NCBI GenBank assembly: GCA_964631605.1
Contig: CAZVYG010000003.1
Coordinates: 62,001 to 126,000 of the forward strand
DNA: 64,000 bases
Reading direction: 5' to 3'
Origin: JARKQH01 sp964631605
GTDB taxonomy: Bacteria; Verrucomicrobiota; Verrucomicrobiia; Limisphaerales; UBA8199
Positions 34,831 to 43,686 of the stretch are shown here, one piece after another. How positions within the stretch are numbered: position 1 is the first letter of the stretch; each line of letters starts with the position of its first letter. The notes beneath the pieces were generated by a model, which did not search any database, was not told where the DNA came from, and was given only the letters and a program-made list of their open reading frames with translations. The position numbers and the translations under genes were made by a program.

Positions 34831-37434
34831 CTACGGCAGCCACTGGGCCCGGTAAAAGCGGCGCGCGGCCGTGGTCGGCAGGACCAACTGAAGCGAGGGG
34901 GCGGTCAGGGTGTTGGTTTGGAATGGGGTCCAGCCCGCGAGGTCGTCTGAACTGTAAATCACGTAGCGATGGCCGGCGGCGCCGTCGAGCCACAATACGA
35001 AAGTGTTGGTGCCGGTCGGCGGATCGGCCCGGAGGCTGGGCGGCGGCGGGGGGGCGCCGGCCGGCAGCACGTAGAGCGTAATGCTTTGAGCCGGGACCGT
35101 GTTGCTGAAGGTCCGGCCTGTGAAGCTCAGGTCCGGCAGCCGGGTAATGACGTTGGCCGCCGTCAACTGCCAAACCTGGGCGGCGCCGGCGGGGAGAAAA
35201 TTAGTCAGGGTGACTGTAGCGGCAGCGCTGGAGGTCAGTTGTTTGTTGATGACCATCAGGGTGAGCGCGGCATCCGCCGTGCGCTGAGCCGCAAAGACGG
35301 CGACCTGGTCCGGGTTGGGACCGGAGGCGAAAATGCTGGTTTCGCCGAAGCCGGAGTTGTTGCCGTCATAGTTCCGGTAGAGTTTCATCGCCTTGAAAGT
35401 GGGGGTGGAGGAAGCCGGGGTGGTCCAGCGCGTGGCCAGGTCGAGGCCCTCCCGACCGAAGATGCCCAGAATATCGGCCTGGGCGGTGGCGCCGTTGATA
35501 TGGTTTTCCGCGCCCCAGTTGTATTCGGTAATGCCGATCAGGGTGCCGGGGTAATAGGTGTCCACCCACTGCCGCATGCGCGGGATCAGCTTGATGATTT
35601 TGTTGATCCAGCTCTGGTCCACGTAGTTGGTGTCCCACAGCGCGCGAGTCGAGCGGTTGCGCTGGAGCTGGACGGTCGTCGAGACGTCGTTGCCGGACTC
35701 GCCGTTGCCCTGGGGATAAATATGGAGGGTGAACACATCCAGCAGGCGTTGGCCGGTGCTGGCGGCCTGCTGCCGGGCCTGATCCAAAAACCACGGCATA
35801 TAATCCCACCCGCCATTGGTGCTGCGGTCGGGGAAGTGGGCGGGGTTGTAATCCCCGGTGCGGTCCATGTATTGGAGGTCAAAGCCGCTATAGAGATAGC
35901 CATTCCAGCCCCATTCCTCGGGCGCGGCGACCAGCGCGTTGGGGTCCACGGCCTTGACCTTGCCGGCATAGTCAAAGAATTTGTCGCGAATTTCCCGCAT
36001 GGTGGTGCCGGTCGGATGCACGTCGCGGTGAGTGGAATGCCAGAGGGTGTGCTCGTTATCCATGATGTAATACCGGACACCGCCGTTGGTGGAGGCTTTC
36101 CAACGGTTGGTGAGGGAACGGACCCAGGCTTGTTGGAAATCGGAATTGGTGGGGAAATTGGCGTCATTGGGATCGTTCCAAGTGATGGGGGTGTTGTTGG
36201 TGACGCTGATGCCGTTGCCGGCGTCGGGCATCCATTGCCAGTCATTGCCGGTCTGGGGGCCGTATTTGGCAATGGAATAGCTGGCGAGTTTGCTTCGGCC
36301 GGGGCCGAGTTTGGCCATCCAGCCGATCATGGGAATGGTGAGGAGGGGTTCGGCGCCGGCGCCTTTGGTATTGCGGATGAAGGTGTCGGCTTCGGCGCCG
36401 GGGGTGGAGCTGGAGTAGCCGATGCTTTGGAAATACCAATCATTGGCCCGGTTGTCCGCATTAAGATGCCAGTTATAGCGCGTGGTCGAGTTGCCGCCCC
36501 AACGGTTGAGGGGCGCGTTCAGCTCCTTGAGTTGATTCGAGCTGCCAAAGCAGGTGCCGTAGATCAGCGGGCTGATCGGACGCCGGTTGCGCTGGGCGTC
36601 CACGGTGATGGTGACCGGCGACGTGCCGGTAACGGTCACGTTCACCGGCGCGGAATCCGCCACACTACCGGCGTCATAAACGACCCGGGCGCTGAGGGTG
36701 TAAATGCCGGAGCTGACGTTGGTCCACGTATAGGCGTAGGGCGCGCTGGCGTCCTCACCCAGGACCGAGGCGCCGTTGAGAAACTGCACCTTGGTAATGC
36801 TGTGGCCGTTGGCCGTCACGCTGGCGGCCAGGGCGATGCTGGCGGGGGCGGCATAACTCGAGCCGTCGGCGGGCGCGGTCAAGGTGATGGTCGGGGGCGT
36901 TACGCCGCTGGCCACGAGGACAATATCATCAAGATAAAACGTGGGCTGGGGGCCGCCGGTGTAGTCCTGAATCCAGAATCCATTCACGTCCGTCCGGTTG
37001 GCTATTCCCAGGGCCGCCAGCGAGACGGTGATGGGCTGCCAGGTATTGGCCGTCAGTGGCGGAAGCACGACGTCCGGCCCTGCGTTGGTCGAGTAGTGGC
37101 CCTGGACTTTGAGGCGCTGTCCTCCGCTGGCGCCGCCGTGAATCCAAAAGGTGAGGTTTGTGTACGGGCTCGAGTTGAAATCGGCGTGGGCGATGTAGAT
37201 GGCGTGCCAGGCGCCGGCGATGGTAACGGCAATGGATTTCGAGCCCGAATGGACCGGACTGGTGTTATTGTAATTGATGGTGGTCCACCCGTAATCCATC
37301 CAACCATTCTGCAGCGAATCGGCATAGATTGTTTGGTCCGTCGCGGCATTCAGGTCGCAAAGGCTGCCAGTCAGCAAGGCAGCGGCCAGCAAACCGCATT
37401 TGGAGCGGGCCCGAGACAAAAAGGATGTTCGCAT
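34831..37434 (-). CDS. Secreted GH44 endoglucanase/xyloglucanase-like enzyme
   Basis: An 867-residue exported enzyme. After the signal peptide (CGLLAAALLTGSLCDLNAA) comes a beta-sandwich binding module (about 30-180), then a bacterial Ig-like domain (about 185-275, ITLTAPADGSSYAAPASIAL). The GH44 catalytic barrel starts ISPLIYGTCFGSSNQLKELN. The acid/base Glu is in MDNEHTLWHSTHRD (about E460) and the nucleophile in GITEYNWGAENH (about E635). A C-terminal sandwich completes the protein. GH44 members cut cellulose, xyloglucan or mixed beta-glucans. The start is set by the signal peptide. A sugar-porter MFS gene lies 76 bp upstream, and together they suggest glucan use. Confidence 0.92.
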   Translation of the reverse strand: MRTSFLSRARSKCGLLAAALLTGSLCDLNAATDQTIYADSLQNGWMDYGWTTINYNNTSPVHSGSKSIAVTIAGAWHAIYIAHADFNSSPYTNLTFWIHGGASGGQRLKVQGHYSTNAGPDVVLPPLTANTWQPITVSLAALGIANRTDVNGFWIQDYTGGPQPTFYLDDIVLVASGVTPPTITLTAPADGSSYAAPASIALAASVTANGHSITKVQFLNGASVLGEDASAPYAYTWTNVSSGIYTLSARVVYDAGSVADSAPVNVTVTGTSPVTITVDAQRNRRPISPLIYGTCFGSSNQLKELNAPLNRWGGNSTTRYNWHLNADNRANDWYFQSIGYSSSTPGAEADTFIRNTKGAGAEPLLTIPMIGWMAKLGPGRSKLASYSIAKYGPQTGNDWQWMPDAGNGISVTNNTPITWNDPNDANFPTNSDFQQAWVRSLTNRWKASTNGGVRYYIMDNEHTLWHSTHRDVHPTGTTMREIRDKFFDYAGKVKAVDPNALVAAPEEWGWNGYLYSGFDLQYMDRTGDYNPAHFPDRSTNGGWDYMPWFLDQARQQAASTGQRLLDVFTLHIYPQGNGESGNDVSTTVQLQRNRSTRALWDTNYVDQSWINKIIKLIPRMRQWVDTYYPGTLIGITEYNWGAENHINGATAQADILGIFGREGLDLATRWTTPASSTPTFKAMKLYRNYDGNNSGFGETSIFASGPNPDQVAVFAAQRTADAALTLMVINKQLTSSAAATVTLTNFLPAGAAQVWQLTAANVITRLPDLSFTGRTFSNTVPAQSITLYVLPAGAPPPPPSLRADPPTGTNTFVLWLDGAAGHRYVIYSSDDLAGWTPFQTNTLTAPSLQLVLPTTAARRFYRAQWLP

Positions 37435-37510
37435 GATGATACTCTTGGCAGAAATGGCGCCCGGACGCGAGTCAGTAAAAGAGATGACACACGCCGGCCA
37501 GTTCCCCGAC

Positions 37511-38935
37511 CTAATCCACCAGTTCGCGCTCGATTTGTTCCAGCGTTTTGCCCTTGGTTTCGGGGAGTTTGAATTTAATGAACAGAAAGCCGGCGACGCA
37601 AATGGCCGCGTAGAGCCAGAAGGTGCCCGCGGAGCCGAGGGTGGCATTGAGGATGGGGAAGGTGTAGGTGAGCAGGAAGCAGGCAGTCCAAAGAGCGGTG
37701 ACCGCCACGGCCATCGCGGCGCCGCGAATGCGGTTGGGAAAAATCTCGGAGATGATCACCCAGGTGACGGGAGCCAGGGACATCGCGTAGCAGCCGATGG
37801 CCGAGAGCACGAGCAGCAGCATGGGCAGACCGGTGACGGTGCGGTGGTAGCAGAAGCCCAGCACGAGGTAGATCAGCGCCAGCCCGGCCGAGCCCAGCAG
37901 CATGAGCGGGCGCCGCCCCCCGCGGTCCACGGTGCCGAGCGCGACGAAGGTGAAGGCCAGGTTCACCGACCCGGTCCAGGCGATGTTTTTGAGCACGGTC
38001 GAGATATCGTAACCGGCGGCGCGGAAGATTTCCTCGGCATAATTGAAGATGACGTTGATGCCGCACCACTGCTGGAAGACGGCCAAAACGACGCCCAGCA
38101 AGAGCACCTTGCGCATCCTGGGTTCGAGCAGGTCGGCGAAGCGAACGCGCTGGATTTCTTCGGCGGTGAGCGTGGATTGAATTTCGGTCAGCGCCTCGGC
38201 GGCATAGCGCTCGCCGCCGATTCTGGCAAGCACGCCGCGCGCCTTGTCGGTCTTGCCATACTTGGCGAGCCAGCGCGGGCTTTCCGGCGCCAGGATCATG
38301 CCGGCAAGGAAGAGGAGCGCGGGGGCGGCCGTCAGCCCGAACATCCAGCGCCAACCCTGCTGCCCGAACCAGGAATCGCGAATGAACTCATCGGTGGCCC
38401 CCTGCGGCAAATCGCGCACCAGGAACCAGTTGAGCGACTGGGCGAGCAGAATGCCAACGACAATGGTGAGCTGGTTGACCGCCACCAGCTTGCCCCGGAT
38501 GCCCGCCGGCGCAATCTCCGCGATGTACATGGGGGAAAGGTTCGAGGCCAGGCCAATGGCCACTCCTCCGAACATGCGCCAGGCGACAAAGACGCTGAAG
38601 TGGTTGGCCAGGGCGTTGCCCAGCGAGGTTATCGCGAAGAGGAACGCCGCCACCAGCAGCAGCCGTTTTCGACCGAAACGGTCGCTCAACGCCCCGGCCA
38701 CCAGCGCCCCGACCAGGCAGCCGATGAGGGCGCAACTGTTGGCCCAGCCGATCTGGGCCTCGGTTGTCAACTGAAAATAACGCTGAAAGAACGGCTTGGC
38801 GCCGCCAATGACGACCCAGTCCCAGCCGAACAGCAGGCCGCCCAGCGCGGCGACCAGCGAGATGGCCCAGATGTAAGCCGTGTTGAGACGCGCGGTGTTG
38901 TCCAGAGCCGCCGAGGGAGGGGGGGCTGTAATCAT
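37511..38935 (-). CDS. Sugar-porter MFS transporter (XylE-like)
   Basis: A 474-residue inner-membrane symporter with 12 predicted helices. It carries the sugar-porter signatures: GWDWVVIGGAKPFFQRYF in helix 1, the DRFGRKRLLL loop, PESPRWLAKYGK after helix 6, DRGGRRPLML, and the C-terminal PETKGKTLEQIE. It should take up a hexose or pentose with H+. It is followed by the GH44 gene and preceded by a URO-D family gene on the same strand. Confidence 0.93.
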   Translation of the reverse strand: MITAPPPSAALDNTARLNTAYIWAISLVAALGGLLFGWDWVVIGGAKPFFQRYFQLTTEAQIGWANSCALIGCLVGALVAGALSDRFGRKRLLLVAAFLFAITSLGNALANHFSVFVAWRMFGGVAIGLASNLSPMYIAEIAPAGIRGKLVAVNQLTIVVGILLAQSLNWFLVRDLPQGATDEFIRDSWFGQQGWRWMFGLTAAPALLFLAGMILAPESPRWLAKYGKTDKARGVLARIGGERYAAEALTEIQSTLTAEEIQRVRFADLLEPRMRKVLLLGVVLAVFQQWCGINVIFNYAEEIFRAAGYDISTVLKNIAWTGSVNLAFTFVALGTVDRGGRRPLMLLGSAGLALIYLVLGFCYHRTVTGLPMLLLVLSAIGCYAMSLAPVTWVIISEIFPNRIRGAAMAVAVTALWTACFLLTYTFPILNATLGSAGTFWLYAAICVAGFLFIKFKLPETKGKTLEQIERELVD

Positions 38936-38984
38936 GGGTTATTCGGAGCGAGCGAAGACCTTGGGGTTCAGCATGGGGCGGCGC

Positions 38985-40313
38985 TCAGCGGTATTGGCGG
39001 ACGACTTCAAACATGGCCAGGACGTTCTCGATGGGAGTGTTCGCCTGCACATTGTGAATCGTGCAAAAAACGTAGCCGCCGCCCTTGGCGAAAATTTCGA
39101 TGCGTTCGCGCACCTCGTCGCGCACCTGGTCCGGCGTCCCAAAGGGCAGCGTCTTCTGCGTGTCCACGCCCCCGCCCCAGAACACCAGGCGGTCGCCGTA
39201 GCGTTGCTTGAGCGCGCGGGGGTCCATGCCCCGGGCGGAACATTGCACCGGATTGAGAATGTCGAACTCGGCTTCGACGACGGCGTCCAGGAGCGGGGCA
39301 ATGCCGCCGCAGCAGTGCATCAAGGTTTTCCACTTTGTATGCCGGTGAATCCAGCCGTTGATGCGTTTCTGGTAGGGCAGATACAGCTCGCGGTATTTGG
39401 CCGGGCTGCAGAACGGGCCGGCCTGAGTGCCAAAATCCGTGCCGTTGGTCTGGATCACGGCGATACGATCCCCCACCGCCGCGTGCAACCGCTCGAGGTT
39501 GGCCAAAGCCACCTCGGTTTGACGCTCGAACACGGCGTGGATATACGCCGGCCGCGAGACGGTGCTGATGTACCATTCCTCGATGTCGCGGATGCCCTTG
39601 GGACGTTTCAGAAAGGTGGCGGGCACCAGGGCGATGTCGCCAAAGGTCAAACCGCCAAAGGTGCAGAACAGCGCCTTGTCGGTCGTCCGCTCGAGTTCCG
39701 CGGCCAGCCGGCGGTAATGCTCGAGCTCGGCCTCGGGCACGGGCTGGAATTCCTCGGTGTTGTCGGCCGGGTTGAGCCGGTCTTCAACCAGCGGCTCCTG
39801 GCGGATGATGGCGTCGAAAAAGTGGCCGCCGGCCGGCATGCGACCGCTGGGAGGGACGGAGCGGTCGTTCCCGGGCCATTGCAACAAATCGCCGTTGGGT
39901 TCGTACTGCGTGTTGAACGCGCCCGGGACCAGGACCGGCGTTCCGTCGGCCAGGACCCACTCCTTAAAGTCCGTTTGCGGGAAACCGAACATGGTGCCCG
40001 TGCCGCCCACGTTGACGGTGTCAATTCCCAGCGCCTCACGCAGGTCCGGGGCGATCTCGCCCAGCATCTGGTAAACCTCGACCACCTTGACGGGCGTGCC
40101 GGGGCGGTCCAGTCCAAGGGCCTGACGCAGCTTGTACACGATGCTCACGTGCATCCCGGTCTGAAAACCGCCGCCAAAATCCACCGGCAATTTGTCCGGT
40201 TCCTGGTGCGCGCAGGCGCGGAGAATCCGCTGGCGGGAGGTCAAGGCGCCCGGCGCGGTTGGTGGCGGGTTGGAGAGTCTCAGGGGATTTGCAGGGGTCG
40301 TCATGATCTTCAA
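38985..40313 (-). CDS. URO-D superfamily protein (not heme-type UroD)
   Basis: A 442-residue (beta/alpha)8 protein of the uroporphyrinogen decarboxylase/MtaA-like superfamily. It is longer than HemE and opens ALTSRQRILRACAHQEPDKL, as in the many catabolic relatives found next to glycan genes. A C-terminal metal-site-like MHCCGGIAPLLDAV and GGGVDTQKTLPFGTPDQV are visible. Such proteins may be corrinoid-dependent methyltransferases or demethylases, but the real reaction is unknown. It is the first gene of the minus-strand group with the sugar porter and GH44. Starting at the ATG three codons downstream would change little. Confidence 0.8.
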   Translation of the reverse strand: MKIMTTPANPLRLSNPPPTAPGALTSRQRILRACAHQEPDKLPVDFGGGFQTGMHVSIVYKLRQALGLDRPGTPVKVVEVYQMLGEIAPDLREALGIDTVNVGGTGTMFGFPQTDFKEWVLADGTPVLVPGAFNTQYEPNGDLLQWPGNDRSVPPSGRMPAGGHFFDAIIRQEPLVEDRLNPADNTEEFQPVPEAELEHYRRLAAELERTTDKALFCTFGGLTFGDIALVPATFLKRPKGIRDIEEWYISTVSRPAYIHAVFERQTEVALANLERLHAAVGDRIAVIQTNGTDFGTQAGPFCSPAKYRELYLPYQKRINGWIHRHTKWKTLMHCCGGIAPLLDAVVEAEFDILNPVQCSARGMDPRALKQRYGDRLVFWGGGVDTQKTLPFGTPDQVRDEVRERIEIFAKGGGYVFCTIHNVQANTPIENVLAMFEVVRQYR

Positions 40314-40644
40314 GGCTGTGCGCTGGATGGGAGGCGAGTGAGCCGGAACCGCACGATCCTCTCGAGCGCAGTCATGGATTTGGGCTGTTATCCAAGGCGG
40401 CGGGCGTCCCGGAAACGTCGAGCCGCGATAGATGAAGAGTCTTGTTCACGCCGGCGGCAGTATAGTTAAAGCCGGTCAGGCATCAAGCTCCGCGCTCCGG
40501 GCGAGAGACCTGCCCTCCACCTTGCCCCCGTCGGCCCGCGCTTGCTTTTCTCTGGCCTTGTTGGACAAGTGCCGCTATTTTCCCGACCGGTTGCCCAGCT
40601 CGGCCCCGCCCGGTTCACGGGCGGCGCCGCAGCGGCACCCGCTT
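40314..40644. other. Divergent intergenic region, nothing clear
   Basis: It separates the minus-strand URO-D gene from the plus-strand restriction remnant. Promoters for both directions are expected. No convincing hexamers, repeats or small gene were seen. Confidence 0.5.
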
Positions 40645-40845
40645 ATGCAAGAACGATGGCTGTCGGTCGAGGAAATTGCGGCCCACCTGGACGTCAACCG
40701 GGACACGATATACAAATGGCTGACGCGCAAGAAAATGCCTGCGCACAAGGTTGGGCGGCTTTGGAAGTTTCTGGCGTCCGAGATTGACCAGTGGGTCAAA
40801 GGCGGCCAGGCCGCCCAAGTGAAGCCCGGCCCGAAGAAGCCATAG
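40645..40845 (+). CDS. Excisionase-like helix-turn-helix protein
   Basis: A 66-residue DNA-binding protein of the MerR/excisionase type: WLSVEEIAAHLDVNRDTIYK, then WLTRKKMPAHKVGRLWKF and EIDQWV. Such small HTH genes commonly stand at the head of type I restriction operons, which fits the broken hsdM, hsdS, fic and hsdR that follow. The ATG at 40645 is chosen because all conserved residues start there; the upstream frame has no character. The next frame begins 8 bp after its stop. Confidence 0.85.
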   Translation: MQERWLSVEEIAAHLDVNRDTIYKWLTRKKMPAHKVGRLWKFLASEIDQWVKGGQAAQVKPGPKKP

Positions 40846-40853
40846 ACAATTCC

Positions 40854-41081
40854 ATGCCCCGCCTTTCCCTCGCCAAGCTCGAACGGCACCTCTACGCCGC
40901 CGCCGACCGCCTGCGGCAGGAGGGCCTCGATGCCGCCGTCGCCGAAAAACGCCAGCAGCTCGTCCGCTTCCTCGAAGGCTTGTGGGACAAGTATCGGGTG
41001 ACGCTGGAGGAATTGCGCAGTGACCGAGCTCAAGTTGAGACGCAGCTTGAGACCTTCTTGATCAAATTGGGCTATCGATGA
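40854..41081 (+). pseudogene. hsdM internally deleted in frame (75-residue remnant)
   Basis: The first about 27 residues (PRLSLAKLERHLYAAADRLR) match the N-terminus of type I methyltransferase HsdM. The rest (EKRQQLVRFLEGLWDKYRVT to FLIKLGYR) looks like the HsdM C-terminus. About 400-450 residues with the SAM-binding and NPPF catalytic motifs are missing, yet the frame is kept. The stop overlaps the hsdS start (ATGA), as expected of the parent gene. No methyltransferase activity is possible. The alternative, a true small protein, is less likely. The homology call is from memory of family sequences. Confidence 0.7.
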
Positions 41082-42343
41082 GGGACACCGAAACCATTGC
41101 ACTCGCTGAACTCGCCGAGGTGAATCCGAAAGTGGATTTGCGGCAGATGAGCGGCGACACGGCTGTTTCATTCATCCCGATGTCGGATGTGACCGAGAGC
41201 GGACGATGGGTAAACCGACAAGAACACTGTTTGGACGACGTGCGGTTTGGTTACACACCGTTCTCTGAAGGCGATGTGCTTTTCGCGAAAATCACGCCCT
41301 GCATGGAGAACGGCAAAGGAGCGCACGCCGTTGGTTTGAAAAACGGAGTGGGCTTTGGCAGCACCGAGTTTCACGTCCTTCGCGCTCGGGGAGACAACTC
41401 GGCACGCTACCTTTTCCACTGGTTGCAGGCTCGACAGACACGCACGCGCGCTGTCGCCTACATGGGCGGGTCTGCCGGTCAGCAGCGCGTGCAATCCGAC
41501 TTCTTTACGAATTTCCGAGTCCCCAAGTTGAGAGCAGACGAGCAAGCCCGCATCGCGCGGGTGCTGGACACGGTGGATGAGTTGATTGCGAAGACGGAGG
41601 CGGTAATTGCGAAGCTGCGGCAGGTGCGGGCCGGCCTGCTCCACGACCTCCTCACCCGCGGCCTCGACGAACACGGCCAACTCCGCCCCCCTCCCTCCCA
41701 AGCCCCCTACCTCTACCAACCCTCCCCCCTCGGGCTCATACCAAAGGAGTGGGAGGTCGTTTATGTATCCGAGCTGGGCAAGATCGTTACCGGGGCGACA
41801 CCCCCATCATCAGCCTCGGGCATTTGGGGTCATCAGCTTCCTTTTGTAACACCAGTCGAGCTCAGTGACGATGGCACTATCTTACCTCCGGAACGCTATC
41901 TCTCCAAAGCTGGATGCCTGTATGTTCTCGAACTGCCGGCTGGGTCAGTTCTCGTGGTATGCATTGGTTCGACGTTGGGAAAAATCGGCGTAGCACCGTG
42001 GAGTTGCGGCACCAACCAACAGATCAACGCCGTAGTTTGTTCGAGCGAACACGAACCCGCGTTTGTTGCCTCTATGGTTTCGCGGCATATCCGTCAGCTT
42101 CATCGCTGGGCTGGCCTTCAAGCTGTTCCGATCGTTAACAAATCGCAGTTCGGGCGTATGCTGATTCCCGTTTCAGCGAGTGGCGAACAGAAGAGGATTG
42201 TCCGTGTGCTCTCCGAACTCGACCGGAAGGTTTCCATCGAAGTGGACTTGAATGCAAAACTCCACCACCTGAAATCCGGCCTGATGACCGACCTGCTCAC
42301 CGGCCGCGTCCGCGTGCCGGAGATATGGAGCGTTCCATCATGA
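41078..42343 (+). CDS. hsdS: Type I restriction-modification specificity subunit HsdS
   Basis: A 421-residue DNA-recognition subunit with two target-recognition domains separated by a helical spacer. The first half ends ADEQARIARVLDTVDELIAK followed by GLLHDLLTRG. The second opens LGLIPKEWEVVYVSELGKIV and ends SEQKRIVRVLSELDRKV-like and SGLMTDLLTGRVRVP. Both halves are complete. The gene normally partners HsdM, but here the only hsdM is a 75-residue remnant, so HsdS is probably an orphan. Its start overlaps the remnant's stop and its stop overlaps the Fic ATG. Confidence 0.93.
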   Translation: MRDTETIALAELAEVNPKVDLRQMSGDTAVSFIPMSDVTESGRWVNRQEHCLDDVRFGYTPFSEGDVLFAKITPCMENGKGAHAVGLKNGVGFGSTEFHVLRARGDNSARYLFHWLQARQTRTRAVAYMGGSAGQQRVQSDFFTNFRVPKLRADEQARIARVLDTVDELIAKTEAVIAKLRQVRAGLLHDLLTRGLDEHGQLRPPPSQAPYLYQPSPLGLIPKEWEVVYVSELGKIVTGATPPSSASGIWGHQLPFVTPVELSDDGTILPPERYLSKAGCLYVLELPAGSVLVVCIGSTLGKIGVAPWSCGTNQQINAVVCSSEHEPAFVASMVSRHIRQLHRWAGLQAVPIVNKSQFGRMLIPVSASGEQKRIVRVLSELDRKVSIEVDLNAKLHHLKSGLMTDLLTGRVRVPEIWSVPS

Positions 42344-43392
42344 ACCCCCAGTTCCAGATCACGCACCGGGTGACGGCGGGTTTGACGCGCATTGAACGGG
42401 CGCGGGGTTTTCTGGATGCCGCGAAGTTGTCGGAGGACTGGCTGGCCACGATGCGGTCGCGGGCGCTGTTGCTGGAGGCGCATCACACGACGCATATCGA
42501 AGGCACGCACCTGACGCTGGAACAGTCGGAGCGGTTGCTGGCCGGCCAGCTCGTGCCCGAGGCCGATCCGGAGGATGTGCGGGAACTGCTCAACTACCGG
42601 GAAGCGTTCGAGTTCGTGAGCGGGTATCTCGGCGACGGCGGCCCGGTGACGGAGGGGTTGATCCGGGAGATTCACCGGCGGCTGGTGGCGGGGGTGCGGG
42701 GCGGGGCGGGCGCGCCGGGTGAATATCGGCGGGTGCAGAATTACGTGGTGAACTCCGCCACGCGCCAGGTCATCTACACGCCGCCGCCGCCGGGCGATGT
42801 GCCGCCGCTCATGGCGGAGTTCGTGCGGTGGCTCAATGCGCCGGGCGAAACGCACCCGGTGCTGGTGGCCGGCATCGCCCAGTTTCAACTGGTCCACATT
42901 CATCCCTTCGTGGACGGCAACGGGCGGACGTCCCGCCTGCTCTCGACACTGTGTCTCTATCGGGCTGGCTACGACTTCAAGCGACTGTTTTCGATCAGCG
43001 AATACTACGACCGCGACCGGGCGGCGTTCTACGCGGCGATTCAAGGCGTGCGCGACCGGGATATGGACCTGACTGGCTGGCTGGATTTCTTCGTGGAAGG
43101 CCTGGCCACACAGATGGACGAGGTGAAGGAACGGGGGGAGCGGGTCATCCGGGCCGACGTGGTGGCGCGGAAACATGGCCTGAACGAGCGCCAATCGGCC
43201 GCCCTCCGGTTTCTGCTCGAGCATGGGAAGATGACGATCCGGGAGTTCGAGGCGTTGTGCCCCAAGGCCAATCGCCGGACGCTGCAGCGTGATCTGAAAG
43301 TGCTGCTGGACAAAGGGCTGTTGCGAGACGCGGGGACGTCGCCAACCGACCCGAATCGGGTCTATTCCCGTGGACCGCTGATGGAAACTTGA
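42340..43392 (+). CDS. Fic-domain AMP-transferase with C-terminal winged helix
   Basis: A 350-residue protein predicted to AMPylate (or otherwise nucleotidylate) a protein hydroxyl group. The Fic motif HPFVDGNGRTSR starts at residue 188 with the catalytic His and all phosphate-binding residues. An N-terminal inhibitory helix motif T-x-x-x-E-G (T50...E54-G55, in TTHIEGTHLT) marks it as self-inhibited class II. A C-terminal winged helix (RQSAALRFLLEHGKMTIREF) suggests DNA binding. The ATG at 42340 overlaps the hsdS stop as ATGA and is preferred over an ATG five codons upstream. Fic genes are frequent guests of type I restriction operons. Confidence 0.93.
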   Translation: MNPQFQITHRVTAGLTRIERARGFLDAAKLSEDWLATMRSRALLLEAHHTTHIEGTHLTLEQSERLLAGQLVPEADPEDVRELLNYREAFEFVSGYLGDGGPVTEGLIREIHRRLVAGVRGGAGAPGEYRRVQNYVVNSATRQVIYTPPPPGDVPPLMAEFVRWLNAPGETHPVLVAGIAQFQLVHIHPFVDGNGRTSRLLSTLCLYRAGYDFKRLFSISEYYDRDRAAFYAAIQGVRDRDMDLTGWLDFFVEGLATQMDEVKERGERVIRADVVARKHGLNERQSAALRFLLEHGKMTIREFEALCPKANRRTLQRDLKVLLDKGLLRDAGTSPTDPNRVYSRGPLMET

Positions 43393-43401
43393 GAGCTATG
43401 A

Positions 43402-43425
43402 CAAGCTATGACACCGAGCTGTGAC
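43402..43425 (+). repeat. 24-bp direct repeat after fic, copy 1
   Basis: An exact match to 43484-43507, containing CTATGACACCGAGCTGTGAC. The copies are 82 bp apart in the fic-ATPase gap, embedded in further degenerate GACACGAC/GCGACA elements. The region may be a regulatory or recombination site. Confidence 0.85.
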
Positions 43426-43483
43426 ACGACCGAAGAAACATGCGACACGACTTGCGACAAACTCGAGTCATCGGCTGCTGTGC

Positions 43484-43507
43484 CAAGCTATGACACCGAG
43501 CTGTGAC
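43484..43507 (+). repeat. 24-bp direct repeat after fic, copy 2
   Basis: Second exact copy of 43402-43425, located about 50 bp before the first hsdR start fragment. Confidence 0.85.
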
Positions 43508-43554
43508 GCACCAAGCCAGCGGCTGGACTGACACTTGACCGATACTTGACCCAC

Positions 43555-43590
43555 ATGAGCAAAATCCAATGGGAAGGAAAGCATACTTGA
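43555..43590 (+). pseudogene. hsdR start fragment, copy 1
   Basis: ATG plus six codons (MSKIQWE) identical over 21 bases to the hsdR start at 44903, then five unrelated codons (GKHT, stop). The upstream ten bases are also similar at both sites. It marks one edge of the ATPase gene inserted or rearranged within the old hsdR 5' end. Confidence 0.7.
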
Positions 43591-43686
43591 GTTGTTGTGC
43601 GCCGTTGCATTTTTAGAACAGCATTGTTCATTGTGTAAATTTAGTTGCACGACTGAATTTAGCGTGATCCCTGTTTGGAGCTAAAT

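Noticed and set aside
34969..37572. 867-codon open frame on the plus strand opposite the GH44 gene
   Set aside because: The antisense strand encodes a complete GH44 enzyme with catalytic residues; the plus-strand translation is low-complexity Gly/Val/Ala.
38985..40313. Heme-pathway uroporphyrinogen decarboxylase (hemE)
   Set aside because: Too long (442 residues), in a sugar-transport context, and without the usual HemE N-terminal motif; only superfamily membership is supported.
40432..40644. Upstream extension of the HTH gene (71 extra codons)
   Set aside because: The extension has no conserved or structured sequence; the excisionase fold begins at the internal ATG.
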